A stretch of 64,000 nucleotides of DNA, taken from Mucilaginibacter empetricola. GTDB lineage: Bacteria; Bacteroidota; Bacteroidia; Sphingobacteriales; Sphingobacteriaceae. Positions 53,869 to 63,086 of this stretch are shown here, one piece after another. How positions within the stretch are numbered: the stretch's first letter is position 1; each line of letters begins with the position of its first letter. The notes under the pieces were generated by a model, which saw nothing but the letters and a program-made list of their open reading frames with translations, was not told the origin of the DNA and did not search any database. The translations under genes were made by a program, and so were the position numbers. The stretch is taken from positions 226,925 to 290,924 of the forward strand of contig NZ_JANUBZ010000009.1 in assembly GCF_024808665.1 (NCBI RefSeq), in the 5' to 3' direction.

Positions 53869-54837
53869 ATGAGATGGACGCACCGCTTTTTACTCCGTTT
53901 TAAGTTTTATCAAAATTTTGTTACCTGGTCAAAAACCTATGTTTTGCCGGGTTTTGCGCCGCTTCCATTGTACAATGTACTGGCTTTTTTTGTGCACGAA
54001 ATTCAGGAACGCACTTTATTAAACAGGGCATCATCGCTGGCTTATAATTTTATGCTGGCATTTTTCCCGGCAACCATCTTTCTGTTTACACTTATCCCCT
54101 ATATCCCTATAAAAAATTTCCAAGGGCAATTGCTTAAGGTTCTCTCAACTATTCTGCCCTATAACGCTTATATGGCCTTCCAGGCAACTATTGAGGATAT
54201 TGTGCGGCGTCACAATGGAAAATTACTGTCCATTGGCTTTATAACAGCCCTCTATTTTGCAACAAATGGCATTGTCAATTTGATGCGGGCCTTTAACAGA
54301 TCATCCCTTATTATTGAAAAAAGAACATGGATAAAAAGGCGCGCCATAGCCACTGTGCTTACTTTAGTTATCAGCGTGTCACTTTTAGTTGCTATCACGG
54401 TTATGACAGGTGGCGAAGCCCTCGTCAGCATTTTAAAGCACCATATTGATAGTAAAGGGCATTTCTGGATCTATATCATTAAGTTTTCCCGGTGGGTTAT
54501 TGTGATCGCTATATTTTTCATCACCATTTCCCTGCTTTACCGCTATGGCCCGGCAAATAAACAAAAGTGGAATTTTTTGAGTACCGGCTCAATTATGGCC
54601 ACTATACTTGCTGTATTATCATCGCTGGGGTTTACTTATTATATCGATAACTTTTCGTCGTACAATAAAGTTTATGGCTCCATAGGTACGCTTATTATAT
54701 TAATGTTATGGCTTTACCTCAACTCATTAATATTGCTGATAGGTTTTGAACTGAATGCAAGTATCGAATACTCAAAAAGGAACATCAAAATTGCCAAGCC
54801 TATGTTCAATACCTTCCGCCAAAATCAAATTTCTTAA
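53869..54837 (+). CDS. YihY/BrkB-family membrane protein
   Basis: 322 residues with about six membrane helices. NRASSLAYNFMLAFFPATIFL and the late segment VYGSIGTLIILMLWLYLNSL are family hallmarks, ending in LLIGFELNASIEY. Once mislabelled ribonuclease BN, these proteins are inner-membrane proteins of uncertain transport function. It is 11 bp after the thioesterase gene, the last gene of the PASTA-mltG operon. Confidence 0.93.
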   Translation: MRWTHRFLLRFKFYQNFVTWSKTYVLPGFAPLPLYNVLAFFVHEIQERTLLNRASSLAYNFMLAFFPATIFLFTLIPYIPIKNFQGQLLKVLSTILPYNAYMAFQATIEDIVRRHNGKLLSIGFITALYFATNGIVNLMRAFNRSSLIIEKRTWIKRRAIATVLTLVISVSLLVAITVMTGGEALVSILKHHIDSKGHFWIYIIKFSRWVIVIAIFFITISLLYRYGPANKQKWNFLSTGSIMATILAVLSSLGFTYYIDNFSSYNKVYGSIGTLIILMLWLYLNSLILLIGFELNASIEYSKRNIKIAKPMFNTFRQNQIS

Positions 54838-54991
54838 CATCGATAAGCGTTTTTAGGCAGATATTTGCCTCAATAATATTCAAATCCACCGCTATTTTAG
54901 TCTTTTTTGACCCCAAAAAGCATCAAATAAGTAAAATAATAAGCTAATATCCAAAAGCTTATAAATTAGTTTAAAAAAACTTAACATCAAA

Positions 54992-55022
54992 TTTGCCAAA
55001 TCGGCCCGGTTTTGTACTTTTG
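54992..55022 (+). promoter_or_regulatory. Consensus promoter of tRNA-Ser
   Basis: TTTG (54992-54995), a 19-bp spacer and TACTTTTG (55015-55022) match the Bacteroidota consensus exactly, and the expected start falls at or next to the tRNA 5' end at 55028. Confidence 0.8.
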
Positions 55023-55027
55023 TCCCC

Positions 55028-55114
55028 GGAGAGCTGGCAGAGTGGTCGATTGCGGCAGTCTTGAAAACTGTTGAACTGTGAAAGGTTCCTGGGGTTCGAA
55101 TCCCTAGCTCTCCG
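55028..55114 (+). tRNA. tRNA-Ser(UGA)
   Basis: 87 nt with a 7-bp acceptor stem (GGAGAGC with GCTCTCC), discriminator G, D arm AGAGTGGTCGATTG, anticodon TGA at 55062-55064 in the loop CTTGAAA, a long variable arm typical of serine tRNAs and T arm GGGGTTCGAATCCC. CCA is not encoded. Confidence 0.97.
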
Positions 55115-55119
55115 CAAGA

Positions 55120-55153
55120 AAAACCCATTAAAATTTTACTTTTAATGGGTTTT
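55120..55153 (+). terminator. Terminator after tRNA-Ser
   Basis: AAAACCCATTAAAA (55120-55133) and TTTTAATGGGTTTT (55140-55153) pair exactly, 5 bp after the tRNA end, ending in a T run. Confidence 0.85.
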
Positions 55154-55163
55154 CTATTTTAAG

Positions 55164-55203
55164 ACAATATCAGGAGCCATTTAAGTAAACCCACTGATAT
55201 TGT
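55164..55203. terminator. Hairpin beyond the GH38 gene
   Basis: ACAATATCAG (55164-55173) and CTGATATTGT (55194-55203) pair exactly around a 20-nt loop, 18 bp past the mannosidase stop on the minus strand. It could end that transcript. Confidence 0.5.
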
Positions 55204-55221
55204 TGTTTTAAATGCAACTCC

Positions 55222-58200
55222 TTATTGCCTCACTTTAAGCTCCAAAATTCCCATTGCGGCAATAGTTACTGTTTCGTTGAGTTGCAGATTTTTTTCCGTA
55301 TTGCAGTTTATCAGTTGAACCGGCTTTAACCGTTGCCAAACAATAGCAGTTTGTTGCGTAGCTTGTTCCGGGTTAAATAAGCGAACAATATAGCTTCCAT
55401 CTTCCTGGGATGTAACACTGGTGACCGTAACCCTATTATTGGTCAACTCAAAGAGTTCCTTGGGAAGCGTTGCCTCATTTTTAACCTGCAATGCTATTAA
55501 TGGCTGTGTAAACGCTGATGCTGCTTGTTCCATTTCCGAACCATTAATCATTCCATGAGGCCGTAATGCGTACCTGAAGTGAACAATCCCCCCCTGGTCT
55601 GCCTTATAATTTGTATACCAGTAATTATTCATGGCATAACTAAACCAGGTAGCTGTTGGCTTGCCTTCTTTTTTCCATTCTTTATAGCTTTGCCGCATGG
55701 TGAGCCTTTCATCCATCATATTGCCTGGTTCAACCAAAGGATCGTCAAGCAACATCCACTGTAATCCTTTATCGGCAGCAGACATGTCTATCCATCTGCG
55801 GGCATATAAATAATCCATATTTGAACCGGGTAACTGGTCGGTGAGATATTGCATGGAACCATAGCCTGCATCCAATGTTGTTTTGCCCAGCAATGCGTTA
55901 AAAGGAAATCCGAAATGAACGCCTTCTTTTTCACGGATATTTTTTTTATCAATGATATTATCTATTTCCACTTCATTGCTCCCTGCATACAATGATATTC
56001 TTCTTTCTAATTTATTGGCGCCGGGCGCTTCGGATATAATAGCGATAGTGGTTAACACCGGCCCGTTTTCTAAAACTTTTGCCTCAATATTTCCATTTGT
56101 TACAGCATCAGCGGGATTATAACCAGGTACATACCAATAGCTATTCAACCCTTGTTTATTAAAAGTTCCGGCATAATTAAAACTATTGCCAGCCTTTAAA
56201 CTTGTTATGCTTCCATTATTTTTATCCCAGCTCAACCAAATATTTCCATTGCAAACAGAAGTGTCTGTAAGCATAAACTTTGTTGCGGAATAAGGAACTT
56301 CTATGTCTGTGATTTCATATACAGCACTCCCCAAAGGCGGTACATTGCTGGCCATAAACACATAACTTCCGTTACTAAGTTTTTGCAAGGGTAGTTTTTT
56401 TCCGGAAGCATCTTTTACAGATTTACCGTTGATGCCCATCGGTATCACCACCGGCCCGCTGCGTTTCCACGATAAAGTATTGAATACGGCAATTTTTTTT
56501 GATTGTGGGTCACTTACCGGCTGTAGCAACGCTTTCTCCAAATTAGTTGTCTGCACATCTGCATCTAACATAAATTGTTTCTTAATGCGCCATTGTTCTG
56601 TCACAAACGGAACATCGGGCTCCGATATACTGTTATAAGCCCCCCAGGTGTGCTCATGAAACATAATAACATTTGTCCATGCTTCACGAAATTTCTGTTT
56701 ATTGTATTGCTGCGGATTGAGCATAGCATAAAGCGTTGTTAATTGCTGCAGGCGTAAACTATTCACCCTGTTTTTACCTTCTTCATAAGCGGTAGAAACA
56801 GCGCCATCTTCCCAATATGGTGTAATATCTCCTTTAACTACCGGGATGCTGTCGCCATATTTTTTTTCAAAGGTTTCAAATAGTTTTTCGGTGGTGTTTA
56901 ATATAATTTTTGGAGATGAGTATTTTTCATTCCATTGCTTCACAAAAGCTGAAATAGTGGTGTCAATCGGCCCATTATCCGCAACAATATTATATCTCCA
57001 TTGCACCATATCATATGGATAATTTTCATCAGCAAGTTCGTTAAGATAGGCTGCAATTTTTTTAGGGCCTCGCTCAAATACGGCTCCGGGTGCCGTTCCA
57101 TGCCATGACGAATAGCCTTTTGCCGCAGTCCAGAACAACACCTTTTCTTCACCCGAGGGTGAAGTCCACCAAACAGGCTTATCGCCCCACGCTTTTATAA
57201 AATACCCTACTCTATCCCCTAAATAAGGGTGGGTTTCGCCCAAGTAATTAGGGCCGCTGGAAAAATATTTTACGCCTCCTTTGGCAAGACCGGTCACCGT
57301 AGTCCAGGCATACCCCGGCACATCTGATATCATGGCGCTGTTGATGGTAATGCCATATTCCTTCCTGAGTTGTTCTGCATAGTCTGTATAATGAAACATT
57401 TCTTCTGGCTCGCTAAGACCTGTAAGAATATTTGCATACAAAGCCGACAAGCAAATACTCCCATTTTTTACTGCATTAATAAATTTTTCTTTTTGTATGG
57501 GAGATGCTTGCTTTAAATAATTTTCAACCACCCACAATGCTTCAATATTCCATTTGAACCTTGCCTCGGGAGGGAAATTTTTAGTAACCTCGATCATGCG
57601 TAATGCATCATCAATATTTTTCATCTGTTTTTTTAAAACATCAGGTTGAAGATCGGAATAGCCTATATCAGTATGGGAGTTATGGATAAAATGTATTTCA
57701 CGATATAAAACCGGCTTCAAAAAAACAAACTTATTTACCAATATTTTTTTTCCGACAGCCGCGCTAATGAACATACTATCGGGCTGTTTTACAGCATTTA
57801 CGGGTATATCAAAAGTATTTATCCCATCTTTCACTATAAATGAATATGATTCTTTATGATCGACTTTAACCTTTAGCTGTTGATTTTCCCCAAAATGTAA
57901 AGCAGTTAACACAATTGGCTGCCGTCCGTTTTTCAACAGAAAAGGCATTGGATTAATGTCCACTTTTTCTTCAAAAGAAAACTTGAAGGTCATATACCAA
58001 TCCTGGCTATTTTGCGCCTGGCCAACTACTTTAAGTTTAACCGGTTGCCCGGGTTTTACCTTGCTTAAAGGCAACCGGAGATAAGCTATCCCATGGGCAT
58101 CATTTGAACCATCTCTTTTTGTTTGCTGAAATACCAATGCCGAACTATCAGGCGTCGTAAATTCCCAGTTTGGCTTTTGTTGGGCCGGTAAAGTAGTAAA

Positions 58201-58614
58201 GGTTAGCAGTTTTTTACCATCAAGGTATAAATCAAAATTGCGGTTACCGCCGCTGCTTCCCGAAGAATAACCTGCCACCCAGCTAAAATAAACATATTTG
58301 CCTTTCACGTTTTGGGGAACAGGTGCCGTTTCCCATTCGATAATCTTATTGCCATCATTACAGCGAGTTAACAAAGCTGTTGTAGCATAATCCGGAAAAG
58401 CTGAATAATAATTAATGTTTTCGCCGCTAATTTCCTTTGCAAAACCGCTAACCCAAGTTATTTCACCAAAATAAGGTACATTTTTTATTGCGGCGTTGGT
58501 TTGCTGAGCAAAAACATATTGAATGCCGGCAAAAAGGTAAAACGAAATAACAACAAGGCTTTTTAAATGCCCTTTTCTAATTTTTTCGAGGTGTTTGTTA
58601 AAAAAAAATCTCAT
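55222..58614 (-). CDS. Secreted alpha-mannosidase-like glycoside hydrolase (GH38)
   Basis: 1130 residues with an N-terminal signal ending near residue 36 (YVFAQ). Residues about 40-215 form a beta-sandwich of NPCBM/galactose-binding type. The catalytic barrel begins near residue 311 with HNSHTDIGYSD, which supplies zinc ligands; MISDVPGYAW should hold the nucleophilic aspartate, and HEHTWGAYN is another metal-site segment. The rest is beta-sandwich domains of GH38 type. It likely trims alpha-linked mannose from glycans outside the cell or in the periplasm. It is third in a mannose unit with permease and isomerase genes. Confidence 0.87.
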   Translation of the reverse strand: MRFFFNKHLEKIRKGHLKSLVVISFYLFAGIQYVFAQQTNAAIKNVPYFGEITWVSGFAKEISGENINYYSAFPDYATTALLTRCNDGNKIIEWETAPVPQNVKGKYVYFSWVAGYSSGSSGGNRNFDLYLDGKKLLTFTTLPAQQKPNWEFTTPDSSALVFQQTKRDGSNDAHGIAYLRLPLSKVKPGQPVKLKVVGQAQNSQDWYMTFKFSFEEKVDINPMPFLLKNGRQPIVLTALHFGENQQLKVKVDHKESYSFIVKDGINTFDIPVNAVKQPDSMFISAAVGKKILVNKFVFLKPVLYREIHFIHNSHTDIGYSDLQPDVLKKQMKNIDDALRMIEVTKNFPPEARFKWNIEALWVVENYLKQASPIQKEKFINAVKNGSICLSALYANILTGLSEPEEMFHYTDYAEQLRKEYGITINSAMISDVPGYAWTTVTGLAKGGVKYFSSGPNYLGETHPYLGDRVGYFIKAWGDKPVWWTSPSGEEKVLFWTAAKGYSSWHGTAPGAVFERGPKKIAAYLNELADENYPYDMVQWRYNIVADNGPIDTTISAFVKQWNEKYSSPKIILNTTEKLFETFEKKYGDSIPVVKGDITPYWEDGAVSTAYEEGKNRVNSLRLQQLTTLYAMLNPQQYNKQKFREAWTNVIMFHEHTWGAYNSISEPDVPFVTEQWRIKKQFMLDADVQTTNLEKALLQPVSDPQSKKIAVFNTLSWKRSGPVVIPMGINGKSVKDASGKKLPLQKLSNGSYVFMASNVPPLGSAVYEITDIEVPYSATKFMLTDTSVCNGNIWLSWDKNNGSITSLKAGNSFNYAGTFNKQGLNSYWYVPGYNPADAVTNGNIEAKVLENGPVLTTIAIISEAPGANKLERRISLYAGSNEVEIDNIIDKKNIREKEGVHFGFPFNALLGKTTLDAGYGSMQYLTDQLPGSNMDYLYARRWIDMSAADKGLQWMLLDDPLVEPGNMMDERLTMRQSYKEWKKEGKPTATWFSYAMNNYWYTNYKADQGGIVHFRYALRPHGMINGSEMEQAASAFTQPLIALQVKNEATLPKELFELTNNRVTVTSVTSQEDGSYIVRLFNPEQATQQTAIVWQRLKPVQLINCNTEKNLQLNETVTIAAMGILELKVRQ

Positions 58615-58683
58615 AAAGCGTTTTTTAAATTGGGCTTTGGGGTTTATAATTAATTAAATCTGACAGGCAGATCAATATTGAAC

Positions 58684-60144
58684 TTATGCGTAATTATTAG
58701 TTTTAGCTTTTAAACGTTCTGCTTGTTTAATTTCGGCGGCATGTACTGTCTTCCAATATATTTCGATCATTTCCAGTGATTTGCCTTTGGTTTCGGGTAT
58801 TAGCTTCCAGGTGATCCACAATGCCGGCGAACAACAGCATGCAAAGATCCAGAACGTCCACGATGAGCCTAAGCCCTCCAGCATTACGGGGGTTAATTGT
58901 CCTACAAAAAAATTGCCCAGCCACAAGGACAGAGTAGCGAGCGCCATAGCCTTCCCGCGAATGGCGTTAGGAAATATTTCGCTTACAACCACCCAGCAAA
59001 CAGGCCCGAAAGAAAAGGCGAAACAAGCAATAAAGGCTAATATGAAAATAAGTATCCAGGGGCCTGCTGTTACTCCTAACGCAAAAAGCACACCAATAAT
59101 AAATAACGAAAATACAGCGCCACCTATACCAACAAACAATAACGGTCGGCGTCCCCATTTATCAATAGTAAAAATGGCTACAAAGGTAAACAGTACGTTT
59201 ACCAGCCCTATGGTTACCTGACCGCCCAACGCATTATTGAGGGTAAAACCAGCTTGCTCCAATATTCGTGGCCCATAGTATATCACAGCATTTATACCAC
59301 ATATCTGTGATAGAAATGGAAGCAGTAACCCAATCCACATCGCTTTGCGATAAAGGGGCGTAAACAACTCGCTGAGTGAGCTTGAACCTTTACCATCATC
59401 TGCAACATAAAAAGCATCAACTTCTTTTTGTGCAGCATCCGTTCCATCAATTTTCACGAGGATATCCATTGCTTTTTGTTTTTCGCCCTTCAGCAACAAC
59501 CATCTTGGTGATTCGGGCACTAAAAACAGGGAAACCAGGAATATACCTGCCGGCAAAGCACCAATCCCAAGCATCGCCCTCCAAACTTCGTCAGAAAAAA
59601 CTTTACGGACACTTTGATGATCAAATGAATTACCTGTATGATTGGCCAGATAGGCATTTGAAAAATAGGCAAGTACAATTCCAATAGTTAAAGCAAGCTG
59701 GTATAACGATACCAGTTTACCCCGGAAACGGGATGGCGAAAATTCGGAAATGTATAAAGGGGAAACCATAGAGGCCACCCCTATCCCCAGGCCGCCAATT
59801 AACCGGAATATGATTAATTGGGTAAACGAGTTGGAAAGCATACAACCCAGCGCGGAGGTGAGAAACAAAACTGCCGAAAGGATGAGTATGAGTTTACGGC
59901 CATATTTATCGCTTAATTTGCCGGATAGGCTTACACCAATAATACAACCCAGCAATGCGCAACTTACAAACCAACCCTCATGCATGGCGTCAAGGTCAAA
60001 ATCGTGTTTCACAAGACTAATAGTGCCTGAAATTACTGCGGTATCAAAACCAAATAGAAATCCGCCAAGCGCAGCAACAAGGCAAACCAGTATTAAGTAA
60101 GTTTTCGTTTTGGTGGGCGAGGTATTATTTGTTGAGCCAATCAT
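58684..60144 (-). CDS. Sugar-porter MFS permease
   Basis: 486 residues with twelve membrane segments. Family hallmarks of the GLUT/XylE group are all present: LGGFLFGFDTAVISG in helix 1, GKLSDKYGRK after helix 2, PESPRWLL after helix 6, KWGRRPLL, and PETKGKSLE after helix 12. It imports a hexose or pentose by proton symport or facilitated diffusion. The gene starts 4 bp after the isomerase-like gene and 69 bp before the mannosidase gene, making mannose the likely substrate. Confidence 0.94.
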   Translation of the reverse strand: MIGSTNNTSPTKTKTYLILVCLVAALGGFLFGFDTAVISGTISLVKHDFDLDAMHEGWFVSCALLGCIIGVSLSGKLSDKYGRKLILILSAVLFLTSALGCMLSNSFTQLIIFRLIGGLGIGVASMVSPLYISEFSPSRFRGKLVSLYQLALTIGIVLAYFSNAYLANHTGNSFDHQSVRKVFSDEVWRAMLGIGALPAGIFLVSLFLVPESPRWLLLKGEKQKAMDILVKIDGTDAAQKEVDAFYVADDGKGSSSLSELFTPLYRKAMWIGLLLPFLSQICGINAVIYYGPRILEQAGFTLNNALGGQVTIGLVNVLFTFVAIFTIDKWGRRPLLFVGIGGAVFSLFIIGVLFALGVTAGPWILIFILAFIACFAFSFGPVCWVVVSEIFPNAIRGKAMALATLSLWLGNFFVGQLTPVMLEGLGSSWTFWIFACCCSPALWITWKLIPETKGKSLEMIEIYWKTVHAAEIKQAERLKAKTNNYA

Positions 60145-60148
60145 CCTG

Positions 60149-61969
60149 TTATTTTAAAAATGCCTTGATAAGTCGTGCAGTATCTTTTCCAAGATTGGTT
60201 AATGTATAAGAATTTGCGGCAGCGGGTACGATAAATGTTTCCGCGTAGGCAAAAACCTGGGTTATTCCACTCGCAGTTTCTATCAAAATTGATTCCCCTT
60301 CAACCAACATCAATACATGACAGCAATTATCAGTGTTTACTGATACCTCATCTTCAAAATCAATACGGTGCACATCATAAAAATGCTCATGATGAGTAGG
60401 CAAATGAATCAGTTTCCAATCAGTTCCTTCTCCTATAATTTGGGGCTTTGAAATAAGTTCGTCCTGCACGCGGCTTCCTTTGCGCTCAAAATCAAGGTTA
60501 TTAAAAGCATGTTCAATATTGATGGGCCTTAGGTTTCCATCCAAATCTAACCTCAACCAATCATACATCTTAAAAGTAAAAATATAGGGTGTAGCACTTA
60601 TTTCAAGTACCATGTTGTTGGCGCCGGCACTATGAATAGTTCCATTTGGTATTAAAAACAGATCATGTTTTTTGGCATGATGCGACTGTACAAAATCTTC
60701 GATATTTAATTCACGATTTTCATTTTGACTATTCAACAATGCATCTTTAAATCCCACAGGGTCGATATTTTCCTGAAATCCAAGGTATACTTTAGCATCG
60801 TTTTTGCAATCAAGTATGTAATAGGTCTCATCCTGCGTAATCTTTTCTCCAAATACCTCCTTAATATATTTTAAACGGGGATGGCACTGTATTGATAAAT
60901 TATCGCCGTCGTAAGTATCCAGAAAATCAAACCTGATCGGGAATTCATCGCCAAATTGTTGTGCATGTTTGCCGAGTACCTGTTCCCGGTTATGAAACAT
61001 CAAAAAATCAAACGAAATTTCGAGCAGATAGCCGTCACTTTCAAAAACCAATCCGTTCTCCGGAACAATCAGCTCAAAAGACCATGCATAGTTTACCACT
61101 TCTTTATTTACCGTCGGAATATGCTGGCTTATCCACTGTCCACCCCATACACCAGGTTCAAACCATGGTCTTGCCCGAATAACTGATTGACTAATGCTGT
61201 TTAAACCATTAATAAAACTGGCTTTAAACATCCAATTAATATCATCCATCCATTGCCCATCGGCTATTACTGTAATTTTATCTAATATTTCCTTTTTATG
61301 GTGATTTAGCAAGACCCAGTCCACAAAATAAAATCTTTTATACATTGAACCGGGATCTGTATACTGATTACCACCGAGATTTGAAATCGAACCAGCCCGC
61401 ATTCGATATTGCAGTTCATTTTTTGGCAGATCAATATAAATTATCGGGGCATCCCAGTTTACCAATGTAGCAGCGCACCCAATTACTATATTAATAGTAA
61501 ACGCTTCATCAGGCAATTGTGCAGCAAGTTCTTCCCATTGATAGAGGTCTTTAATTTCCAGCAAACACCTGGTTCCCCAAACTGAATCAGATGTACCTAA
61601 AAAAGGCTGCACAAGTGTATCTATTTCTGATGTTGGTTTTAAATAAGTGGCCGTTTCAATCCAGTTTACATTGAAACCAGCGTTGGTTATTTGAAGGTGC
61701 AAAGCCGATTTAATTTCACCCCAAAACACACCTACATAGCCATCAATCATAACGTTTTTTTGTTTGATGATCCATTCGGCAAATGAGTCATAGCCATTAA
61801 AGATTTCGGATTCCCCAAGTGAACAAACCGGGTAAATGTTATAAGTACCCGCTGCCGCTGCATCCTTCTTTAATTTAGCTGGCATTATAAATTGTGAAGA
61901 TTTGCGACGTTGAGTTTTCACCGGCACATAATTAAAAGATTGATTGACGGTTTGATTATTATTATTCAT
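60149..61969 (-). CDS. Mannose-6-phosphate isomerase-like protein with kinase-like N-terminus
   Basis: 606 residues from the ATG at 61969; an ATG six codons upstream (61987) overlaps an operator-like site, so the shorter start is preferred. The C-terminal 330 residues are class I phosphomannose isomerase: WGGQWI, IQCHP (metal region), FLIPNGTIHSAGANNMVLEIS and a final cupin-like segment. The first 250 residues resemble a nucleoside-kinase fold (IDGYVGVFWGEIK, PIIYIDLPKNELQYRMRAG), but the P-loop lacks its Gly-Lys-Ser/Thr. It would interconvert mannose-6-P and fructose-6-P. The role of the N-terminal part is unknown. Confidence 0.85.
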   Translation of the reverse strand: MNNNNQTVNQSFNYVPVKTQRRKSSQFIMPAKLKKDAAAAGTYNIYPVCSLGESEIFNGYDSFAEWIIKQKNVMIDGYVGVFWGEIKSALHLQITNAGFNVNWIETATYLKPTSEIDTLVQPFLGTSDSVWGTRCLLEIKDLYQWEELAAQLPDEAFTINIVIGCAATLVNWDAPIIYIDLPKNELQYRMRAGSISNLGGNQYTDPGSMYKRFYFVDWVLLNHHKKEILDKITVIADGQWMDDINWMFKASFINGLNSISQSVIRARPWFEPGVWGGQWISQHIPTVNKEVVNYAWSFELIVPENGLVFESDGYLLEISFDFLMFHNREQVLGKHAQQFGDEFPIRFDFLDTYDGDNLSIQCHPRLKYIKEVFGEKITQDETYYILDCKNDAKVYLGFQENIDPVGFKDALLNSQNENRELNIEDFVQSHHAKKHDLFLIPNGTIHSAGANNMVLEISATPYIFTFKMYDWLRLDLDGNLRPINIEHAFNNLDFERKGSRVQDELISKPQIIGEGTDWKLIHLPTHHEHFYDVHRIDFEDEVSVNTDNCCHVLMLVEGESILIETASGITQVFAYAETFIVPAAANSYTLTNLGKDTARLIKAFLK

Positions 61970-61980
61970 TATTGTAGTAA

Positions 61981-62170
61981 TGTACATACATATAAATCAA
62001 TACAGAGCAGCGCTATTTAATTATTTTTTAAAAAAATGTGTGCTTTATTTAGATTTATATATTATAATGTACAAACATATAAATGTTTGTTATAAAATCA
62101 AGATAAAATATAAAATTTCTAATTTACCTTGACCAATCAATCAATTACCTTAGTTTTATGTACAAACAAA
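61981..62170. promoter_or_regulatory. Three TGTACAAACA-type sites between the mannose genes and gntR
   Basis: TGTACATACA (61981-61990), TGTACAAACA (62069-62078) and TGTACAAACA (about 62159-62168) repeat in the divergent gap. The middle one belongs to a perfect palindrome ACAAACAT-ATAA-ATGTTTGT (62071-62090). They flank a GntR/UTRA gene and a sugar operon, so they are likely its operators. Confidence 0.65.
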
Positions 62171-62211
62171 TCAACTAATAAAATGCTTAATATTGTAAAT
62201 TATTAAGATGA

Positions 62212-62940
62212 ATGAAATATTCCATAGACCATAAAAGCCCCATCCCGCTACATGTCCAGGCCGAAGTGCTTTTAAGAACATTAATTGAAGAGGAGGAATA
62301 TAAAAACGGCAAAGTTTTGCCAAACGAGGTTGAATTGGCAAAGCAACTTGCCATATCACGCACAACATTAAGGCAGGCCATTAATAAGCTGGTTTTTGAG
62401 GGTCTTTTGGTACGAAAAAAAAGAACCGGAACCAAAGTTTCGCAAGGTGTAGTAAGTTCAAAATCAAATAACTGGTTAAGCTTTTCGCAAGAAATGAAAC
62501 TACGGGGCATAACGATAAAGAACTTTGAATTGCATGTAACCTGGGTATTCCCGGATGAAACGTTAGCCAATTTTTTTGAAATAAAAACAGATCGTAAAAT
62601 ATTAAAAATGGAAAGAGTGAGAGGCAAATTGAATGAGCCTTTCGTGTATTTTGCTTCCTATTTTCATCCACGCGTTGGATTAACAGGTGACGAAGATTTT
62701 AAAAAGCCGCTGTACGAAATGCTGGAAAATGATCATTCAGTCATTGCCACCTTATCCAAAGAAGAAATAAGTGCCAAAGCGGCCAGTTCATTTATTGCCG
62801 ATAAACTTAAAATAAAAGTTGGCGACCCGGTGTTGTTTCGTAAACGATTTGTATTCGACCATGGAGAAAGACCGATAGAGTATAATCTTGGCTATTATAA
62901 AGCTGATAGTTTTGTGTATACAGTGGAGAGCTCCAGGTAA
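62212..62940 (+). CDS. GntR-family regulator with UTRA domain
   Basis: 242 residues. The winged helix-turn-helix (about 5-75) has LPNEVELAKQLAISRTTLRQAINKL-type spacing, read here as VELAKQLAISRTTLRQAI and LVRKKRTGTKVSQG for the wing. The UTRA effector domain (about 90-240) includes KMERVRGKLNEPFVYFASYF and PIEYNLGYYKADSF. HutC-subfamily members bind sugar phosphates. It is divergent from the mannose genes and should control them, probably as a repressor released by mannose or mannose-6-phosphate. Confidence 0.93.
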   Translation: MKYSIDHKSPIPLHVQAEVLLRTLIEEEEYKNGKVLPNEVELAKQLAISRTTLRQAINKLVFEGLLVRKKRTGTKVSQGVVSSKSNNWLSFSQEMKLRGITIKNFELHVTWVFPDETLANFFEIKTDRKILKMERVRGKLNEPFVYFASYFHPRVGLTGDEDFKKPLYEMLENDHSVIATLSKEEISAKAASSFIADKLKIKVGDPVLFRKRFVFDHGERPIEYNLGYYKADSFVYTVESSR

Positions 62941-63086
62941 AATTTTTGTACCACATTGTCCCATATTTGGTGTCAACTTATTGATTTACATCGGGGGTGT
63001 GTTTCAGTTGTATCAGGTTGTTTTTTATGTGTCATGTATTCGTGAGACGGGACAGCTTAATTAATAGCGTCTTTCGATCGATTTAA

